Part shown: positions 59,501-64,000 of the stretch, piece after piece
How positions within the stretch are numbered: the first letter of the stretch is position 1
Layout: each line of letters starts with the position of its first letter
Assembly (NCBI GenBank): GCA_947579605.1
Contig: OX388313.1
Span: 27,965,214-28,029,213 of the forward strand
Direction of reading: 5' to 3'
DNA length: 64,000 bases
From: Athripsodes cinereus
Lineage: Eukaryota > Arthropoda > Insecta > Trichoptera > Leptoceridae
Translations under genes and position numbers: made by a program
Notes under the pieces: model-generated
Database searches by the model: none
Told to the model about the DNA's origin: nothing
What the model saw: only the letters and a program-made list of their open reading frames with translations

Positions 59501-61488
59501 TTGTTTTCGTCAATATATCAGTTGCCACAGGCAGTGTATTTGTATGTGTGAGTGTACTACATGTATGTGTGTATAAGTATAGCAGCTGATTTTGACAGGA
59601 ATTTGGCGGCAATTTGATGAGTGAAAAAATAGATTTTTGAATATCTTACTGTTAATCCGCGCGTATCCTATATATCCAGTGTGTATTTATCACTTAATTG
59701 AAGTTTATAACTATATTAGAGATTGATTTAACAAAACTTAAGCCAGTAATATTAATTTGAAAACGCGAAAAAATAAGGAGACGTTGTTCTTTATAGGGCA
59801 GTGTTGCCAGGGTTGGAATCTTATTGTTGTTAGAAGGAGCGATGACCCCCAAATCCTTCAAAAGTTTTACTTTTATTTATAGACACATTATTTAAAACTA
59901 TTAATTTATTCAGGGCTTTCTTTACATCGGTTGTTTGGACAGTAAACCGATTGGGGGTTTTTAAAGAAGGAATTGAAGAAGTTTATGATTAGTGAACGAT
60001 TGTGTGATTAGTGTAATTTAATTTGAGTTTGTAATTAGTATAGTTTAATTAAAATAAGTGATCAGGATACTGAAACTTGACCCCTCATACCAGGAGAAAT
60101 TCTGATTGGGGCAATGCATATGACTTCTTATTATATAGTAGTTGATTATTTAAATTTTATGTAGGTACCTATTGTGATTATTGTGTTTTAAAATAAAAAT
60201 AAAAAAAAATAATCTTGAACTTTGCATTTGGGAGTCAAACCTTATGATAATCAGTATCATTAGGCGACACACAATTTAATTTTAATTTAGTCAACGTTGG
60301 CGACTGACAGTAAACTTGGTAAATGTTCATGTTCAAATATTAGCTTTTTTTTAATTAAGTAGTTTCACAGTGACTTAATTGATCGGGCTAGAGTGGTGAA
60401 TTAAAATTTATTCATTATTTATTCGTCAGTTCTTATTAATTTTGTCTTGACATTTTCCATTTGCAGGAGGAATAATTTGCTGGTTGGCCCCTCTTTTAAG
60501 AAATAAAGTTTACAAAACTACTTCCACATGTTTCGCTATTTTTTATATTTTTAATTACTAATGTAAGTTATCGAAATATGTGTTATCTGAACGTGCGGTC
60601 TTTTCATAACATGATAATAAAAATGATTAGGAGGAAACCGACATTTGACCTTTTATAAAAATATTATCAGAGTTGTGCCAGTTTTATTCCGGAATGCGTT
60701 TTTATTGATACGGTATGTTGATAATTAATATCATACATATATTAATTATTATTATTTCCCACAAGAAATAAAATTAATATAATTTGACTATTAAATTTAT
60801 TAAATATATTATTTTTTATCATGATATGTACTGTAGTTATTTTAGGGTCATGATTTTTAACATTCTAAAAAAAATATTAATTGAAGATGTAGTTTATAGC
60901 GTTAGTATTATATTTTTAGACAACCGATTTAAACACAATTATTCATTATAAAATAATAATTCTGCTGTCCTCTCCGCGTCAACAAAAAATCGAGACTTTC
61001 AGGATAGGTGGCAGACCTCATCGCTGAATTTAAAGTGTAAAACGTCTTGATTTTTTAGAACACCTGCTTTTTACAGGACCTCGAAACTTACAGAGAAGAG
61101 AGAGAGACTAACTCTTTACTGGAAACTCAAAATTTTGTTTTTTTTTAAATCAATCGAAAAATTGTTAAATTCCAAAATAATTTAGTTGTATGTACCATCT
61201 TATGTATTAGATTTAGTTTGGCAATACATATCACAAAAAAACTTTTAAAAGATCCATATTTAGTATGGACCAGTAACGCCAAAATATCTGATTATAAAAA
61301 TTGCGTTGTCTTTGATCGGAGAAGGAATTATAATTGCGTGTTGTGGTTACCTGCGGAGCCTGATGATGTTGATAGTGCTGTAGATGCTGTGTATGATGCT
61401 GCATTGCAGACATCTGATGGCCCCCCTGCTGCATGTGCATGGGGGGCAGATCAAACTCTTCGTCGCCGAACGACGGCGTATGAAACGT
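41550..61488 (-). CDS. TOX: TOX-family HMG-box protein, 10 exons found, 634 aa, 5' end missing
   Basis: Nuclear DNA-binding protein of the TOX/TOX3/TOX4 family (chromatin and transcription; family knowledge). Exons in transcript order: 61488-61351, 54598-54501, 53997-53706, 50028-49889, 49495-49360, 45374-45294, 44100-43864, 43315-42722, 42448-42327, 41616-41550; 1905 nt, every phase closes, stop TAG at 41550. Landmarks: [15 protein letters not shown] (N-terminal TOX motif); poly-Q of 14; SEDSDDS; a basic stretch [20 protein letters not shown]; the HMG box (about 215-295, [20 protein letters not shown] through [17 protein letters not shown]); a proline/histidine/methionine-rich region; eleven glutamine-rich heptads; and a conserved cysteine-containing tail ([23 protein letters not shown]). 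The first known exon starts in phase 0 with no ATG, so at least one 5' exon lies upstream, possibly beyond the window. Paralogue identity within the family is not decided. Confidence 0.93.
41860..42175 (+). repeat. family-A repeat with insertion, intronic
   Basis: AAAAGGCAGGTGTTTGTAAA, AGCGATGAGGTATGCCACCC, GGCACGGAGAAGACAATATG, GCAGTTAGTTAGCTGATTAC and CCAACTTGTAGGATATGCTG. It extends upstream of the usual family end and lies in the last TOX intron. Confidence 0.65.
42925..43165 (-). repeat. 21-bp coding minisatellite (glutamine-rich heptads) in the TOX gene
   Basis: About eleven tandem heptads with consensus QQMPPQ(S/N), drifting to QQIPPQS and QQIPSQN at the C-terminal end. All are in frame within the 198-codon exon 42722-43315. 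It adds a low-complexity glutamine/proline domain and is likely length-polymorphic. Confidence 0.88.
44669..45081. mobile_element. MITE with long terminal inverted repeats, 413 bp
   Basis: The ends are CGGGCTGTTTTACCACCTCT and the inverse of CGGGCTGTTTCACCACCTCT. The flanking triplets are TCA and TTA, so a TWA-type duplication with one mismatch. The interior is partly palindromic (TTATCT/AGATAA blocks). PIF/Harbinger-like by duplication size. In a TOX intron. Confidence 0.7.
49650..49782 (+). repeat. family-A repeat, diverged
   Basis: GATGAGGTACGCC, TGTATATTTATTACATGCAA, CTGGTAACCCCACTTGCGTG and GGATGTCGTAAT match the 3' half of the family. In a TOX intron between the two HMG-coding exons. 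Confidence 0.55.
50495..50513. repeat. (TG)n microsatellite
   Basis: Nine uninterrupted TG dinucleotides in a TOX intron. Confidence 0.9.
50765..50890 (+). repeat. family-A repeat, diverged
   Basis: GTGCCCTGTAAAAGGCATGC, CACCTGATATTTTCC, GCAAGGAGATGACGACTTGC and ATTACATGCAGTTTTTCCGC. It ends at a T-run in place of the usual CTACCCCACTTG end. Confidence 0.5.
51690..52580. other. unexplained GC-richer patch in a TOX intron
   Basis: Clearly richer in G, C and CpG than the surrounding intron. On the minus strand it ends in CAACTACAACAGCAACAG followed by GTAATG (51800-51825), which looks like a glutamine-coding exon end with a splice donor in phase 0. Upstream the frames are short. A GTGTYGGTTCTTAAG motif occurs inverted at about 52186-52200 and 52460-52475. 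It could be an alternative TOX exon or promoter, or an old transposon. Not resolved. Confidence 0.35.
53835..53897 (-). repeat. polyglutamine tract (CAG/CAA) in the TOX coding sequence
   Basis: Fourteen consecutive glutamine codons, mixed CAG and CAA, followed by N and further Q-rich sequence. The mixed codons argue against rapid slippage. It lies in the exon upstream of the HMG box. Confidence 0.9.
55237..58098 (-). CDS. LINE ORF2: endonuclease and reverse transcriptase, 953 codons open
   Basis: Polyprotein that would nick target DNA and reverse-transcribe the element RNA. The endonuclease N-terminus begins right after an in-frame TGA (58099-58101): [21 protein letters not shown], then CIIGDYNIP (about 160) and GHHPSL (about 237). 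Reverse transcriptase motifs follow: [15 protein letters not shown] (about 532), [11 protein letters not shown] (about 600), [20 protein letters not shown] and the catalytic FADD (about 689). A thumb-like C-terminus ends at the stop. No internal stops. Odd point: the first in-frame Met is near residue 88, inside the endonuclease domain, so translation must start at a non-AUG codon or by reinitiation, or an ATG has been lost. Confidence 0.9.
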   Translation of the reverse strand, partial: FVLPGDLKVFYQNCRGLRSKTSSFRSNVLVSGFDIIILTETWLNASVLNGELFGDDYSIFRKDRDLTATNKCDGGGVLIAISRSYKSMREPKWETMGENLFVKLSLSSRNNTTVLKGCNIVLGVVYFPPATSVEEYEHHFNKISDVITEDGSHARICIIGDYNIPAIKWSKNDTGGTVSTGLRRSSQAQALLEAMQFMNVEQFNLIENKNNSILDLVLSNVNCTVEKCDFPLVAEDGHHPSLVVGVPVAVEETHLQVNCTTKYNFHKANFDQINFELSRIDWDEMFKNEAVDRAVDVFYRTFLSIIDNNTPKKIPKTSRFPIWYTRPTITLARMRNKYWKLWKKYGNSCDYTVYSSYRAQLKQAHKRDHRFFITNIEQSIKTGIKPFFSYINRMKTSNNYPGNMYFDGVASSDPKTIANLFCSFFQSVFNERVADDFNVSHNDCIQSLTNLSTLNILTSEVYEKLVNLDVNKGQGPDRLSPLLLKRCAPHISKPLRVLFNKSIKEGCFPTIWKTASVTPIHKAGDKADISNYRPISILSPISKVFESIVKDHMFHFLEPQLLEEQHGFMKGRSTVSNLLVYAEFLFSSMDKRIQVDSVYTDFKKAFDKVDHSLLLNKLFLYGIHGDLLRWLKSYLTDRLMSVTMNGFNSDYIPVTSGVPQGSVLGPLLFTAFINDIGRCIRHSQFLLFADDLKIYRQIRCIEDAQKLEDDLARIFDYCVTNRLELNLKKCNSITFTKNKKVIDYNYSINGINLIRLDKIRDLGIIFDDKLHFEAHIHELVEHSNRLLGFILRSTGEFRDPKTMLILYITLVRSRLEYCSSIWNPMYDKYITTIERLQRKFLRMCRRRYGNNMIDNLIDLSSRRELIDAFVLRRICTSDIDVPQLLAGIGFRVPSDRRSYRPLYLSSVRTNAGLRNPLHRIMNTYNGKFSDIDMFAGSARTFKMSILQVMCSDP
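58273..59412 (-). CDS. LINE ORF1: PHD-finger, coiled-coil nucleic-acid-binding protein, 379 aa
   Basis: Probable RNA-binding chaperone of the element. An N-terminal C4HC3 pattern (residues 5-55: CAYC, CTKC, HYHCIC, WCCSPC) is a PHD-like zinc finger. A serine/threonine-rich linker follows, then a heptad-rich coiled coil (about 165-250, with [11 protein letters not shown] and [16 protein letters not shown]). The C-terminal half has an L1-ORF1-like flavour ([24 protein letters not shown]). It ends 173 bp before the open frame of ORF2. No disruption seen. Confidence 0.85.
   Translation of the reverse strand: MNNFCAYCNKITHPKDSLTCTKCQSHYHCICAKITYEKMTRQRLASWCCSPCKKGHKQDTKKSAFKHDDLPIPTTNRTLNTSSSRSVPLPTTPKTTSELATHTYINNQTIDISEPISPTSFGQNKLSAGLTDYINNKLEFFIKNLSSRFDDMLRKIDEKYEGLLESMNFCVKKVEELEFAIKKFDDVTQDYQTLKNEHQVTQTRLHVAEQQVCELEQRLDDMEQRARRCNVEVQNVTEHKNENLLSVITALSDKIGIPVTQNDIVAAHRVSHGAATKNRPRNIIIKFSQQKMRDAFLAGAKAKRGMLTEDVGVSDERRKIYISEHLTLKNKLLFREARQKSKSCNWKFTWVKNARIYARKDVNEQVVAITSVRELEKIV
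60961..61130 (-). repeat. family-A short interspersed repeat
   Basis: CTGCTGTCCTCTCCGCGTCA, GACTTTCAGGATAGGTGGCA, CTCATCGCTGAATTTAAAGT and CACCTGCTTTTTACAGGACC. It lacks the terminal GTGGGGTAG segment. It lies in the TOX intron between the first known exon and the LINE. Confidence 0.7.
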
Positions 61489-64000
61489 CTGAAACAAATA
61501 AAAACATAAAATAAATAAACATTCAAATGATTGTTAAATGGTGCTGAAAAAATCAATAAGAATCATCACCATAAAGCTTAATTGTCACTATATAAGTAAT
61601 CATAATGTCATGAATAAAAATAAAAAGTTATAAGATTTGGTTAGAAGTAGCAAGAGGTCATGAAAGCAGCAACGAACAGAGATTTGTAGAGAAAATATCT
61701 AGGTGAAATGCACCCCCAACATAATCAAAATTAAGTAAGAAGATAAAAAACAACAATTCTTACTTTTTTTAATAATTAAAAATGCAAATTGACAACGAAG
61801 AGTATTGCGCACTTGAGCCTATTGAAGAGAAAATATTATTAACCTAGGTTCTTACTACGTAAATACACAAAAATATAATAACGTATTATACACACTAAAA
61901 GTACTTTGTGAGCGACTAGTAAATAAAGCGGACAATTTATATAGACTGTTCAATTCCACAATTCAACAAATGTCTTCTATTTAATTCGAGATATTGTCAT
62001 TTTGCTATATTTATATGATGCCTTTAAAACACGACAGAAAGTGAAATATACTATACAATAATAATCGCACTTTTAAAGACATTCGTTGTTTTTGTTCCGT
62101 TCAATACTTATACAATTCGAAATATTTATTTGTGGAATTGAAAATAGGTGCATCAATTTTTTCTCCATAAACGAAATATTTAATGTATAAAGGGAACATT
62201 GCATTTTTATAATTTTTGTCTGTGGAATAGAAAGAGTGACGTTGATTGTAAGTATTGCCAATCAAATAAAAAAAAAAAACGAAATTTTTTACTTGTTGTG
62301 AGCTATGGAACTGGACAGTAGATATGTAATCACTAAAAAAAAACATGAATTCAGCATTGGGAGTAGAATAATATGTAAGTGTTTTTAGTTTCTGGGTCAA
62401 GTGACCATAGACACTTTCGTTTACACTGTGCGGACTTATTAATGATGTATGCAGATATGTAATATATTTAGCCAGACACTCATAATAATAATTAATTAAA
62501 CTTAATATTATAATAAAATAATGGTTAATTAATTAATACTCACTGAGATGTGAATTATTCACTCTTCCATATCCGCTTTTTAAATTGAAGAAGTTTTAAT
62601 AAGCATAAAACGTAATAATAATGTTTGAATGTTTGTGTGAGTAACGGGCTCTGACGACTAAACAAAGATTTTTTTTAGGAGAAGAATTTTAAGAAATTTC
62701 AGGGAAAAATTAAAAAAAAGTTATGCACCTACATTCTGAGGTAAAGATTATCGTAGGAAAAGGTGATTCAATTGGTACAAAATCGTTCTGAATGAAGAAA
62801 GGTCGTTTCCATACTGAGTTCAAGTCTTTCCAAAAGGAGCATTGCTGGTAAAATAACAAAGATGATATTATAGTATTCAACAAGTTTAAGATTTTTGATT
62901 TGGTAGTCATGAAGAAGTTTTTAAGTGTCGGAATGAAAATAAATATGAAAATATATAAATGACCATGACCAAATGTTATTCCAATCAACTATTGTTTAAG
63001 GCTATGTATATATGTAAATTAAACACATGAAACTATCATATAAGGCTGAGAATAGACAACGTCACCTTATTTTTTTACCAAATAAGGTGACGTTGTCGTA
63101 TCTAAGCCTTACATGATAGTTTCATAAGTTAAATTTATATACTGTTTCAAAAATTTGCTTCAAATGTATTAAAAAAATACAAAATAATTGACATTACTTT
63201 CGAAGAAATAAAAGCCATTTGGAAATAATTTGCATATTTGATTAACAACTAATCTTTGGAAATATTAACATATTGCCAAGTTCAATCGGGTAAATTATGC
63301 TAGTTGTAAGTGTATCATGATTGTAATTATAATTCTCTTCAAGTGCTTCATAATAAATAAATACATACATAGTAAATATCCGAGATAATAATATTAATAT
63401 GATCATTAATCTTAGATGTTATAATATTATCAAAAGCATTTTTCACATTTAATAAATAACAACTAAAAATGAAACAAAAATATTGGGTTATGAATTTCTC
63501 TCTGTCAAACGTATGCTGCATGCACAGCGGGAATTCTCAAACTGCGGTTCGCACAATTTGAAGCTTTTTTTATTTGAGATCTATAGATTCGTTTAGGTGC
63601 TTTGCTTTTCATTAATACCTATGTCAACATATAAGTGTTTGAACAATTTTGACATAATTCTTTTATTCAAGCAAGGCACCCGACACCGAGTGAATAATAA
63701 AGTCATCGTTGTTTCTAGCTTCGTACATTTTTCAGAATTTGTCACGATGGTTAGAGATCCTATCCAACATCTTAATTTGGTTATTTTATTAGTGACATTT
63801 ATGGGGAAGTTACATTGACATAATACATAATTATCTAGACTTTACTTCCATGTAAAATTTATATAGTTACACATTGCATCAAATTTTTATACTGTGGTAA
63901 TATAGGGGTACTCTTGTGGTCTGTATTGTATGTAATATTAACTTTTGTAATATTTGTTGTGTTGACTGTTTGTCCCTTGAAAGAAGTTAATAAATAAATA
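61489..64000. other. upstream part of the TOX gene (intron or flank)
   Basis: AT-rich with no convincing exon on either strand. The missing TOX 5' exon may be here, but no ATG-to-donor segment with family-like sequence was found. It contains a foldback element (63027-63125) and, near 63525-63560, AATTCTCAAACTGCGGTTCG, which resembles a decayed hAT terminus. Confidence 0.4.
63027..63125. mobile_element. foldback element, about 99 bp
   Basis: A nearly perfect hairpin: ATGAAACTATCATATAAGGC pairs with GCCTTACATGATAGTTTCAT, and the inner arms GACAACGTCACCTTATTT and AAATAAGGTGACGTTGTC pair exactly around a loop of only a few bases. A miniature inverted-repeat element is the likeliest explanation. 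Confidence 0.8.

Noticed and set aside
62540..62600. Candidate TOX 5' exon ending in CA|GTGAGT
   Set aside because: The frame contains a stop directly after the only ATG, and no TOX-like residues are present; a non-coding 5' exon cannot be excluded.
1..64000. CRISPR array, prokaryotic defence island or biosynthetic cluster
   Set aside because: All supported genes are spliced animal genes or transposon ORFs; direct repeats here are satellites or dispersed mobile elements.

Overview
This window is a stretch of AT-rich nuclear DNA from an insect, probably a moth or butterfly. The order is an inference from recurrent GTAGGTAC/TACCTACC motifs, RTE-type LINE tails with short tandem-repeat ends, and the general look of the repeats; nothing in the window proves it. 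Genes have GT-AG introns, which I reassembled by hand. In every multi-exon gene below, the reading phase closes across all junctions.

Left to right: 1-2312 is repeat-rich flank (357-bp tandem repeats broken by a truncated LINE, then a hAT-type element). 2313-11596 (+) is a FET-family RNA-binding protein, the cabeza/FUS/TAF15 orthologue, with 8 coding exons including a 32-nt micro-exon. 13901-25003 (-) is a 10-exon F-box protein with leucine-rich repeats, tail-to-tail with caz; its stop codon lies inside a 130-bp tandem duplication. 25556-30847 (+) is SdhB, the iron-sulphur subunit of succinate dehydrogenase, head-to-head with the F-box gene across about 550 bp. 30848-41549 is intergenic and carries a structurally complete piggyBac transposon (34983-37655). 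41550-61488 (-) is a TOX-family HMG-box protein whose 5' exon(s) I could not find; its longest intron holds a LINE with two long ORFs (about 54830-59412 or beyond). 61489-64000 is probably 5' intron or flank of that gene.

The four host genes do unrelated jobs (RNA metabolism, ubiquitin-ligase substrate recognition, respiration, transcription), so no operon-like cooperation is implied. The most informative layer is the mobile DNA: five hAT-type elements (8-bp target duplications, one of them 7/8), PIF/Harbinger-like MITEs (3-bp duplications), three foldback elements, a tRNA-derived SINE family, decayed LINE tails, and a short repeat family that shares its 3' terminus with a local LINE family. 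I saw no CRISPR array, prokaryotic-type system or genuine tRNA/rRNA gene, and no clear new biological system. The nearest things to novelty are the duplicated stop-codon region of the F-box gene, the LINE/short-repeat shared tail, and an unexplained GC-richer patch with an exon-like end inside the TOX gene.
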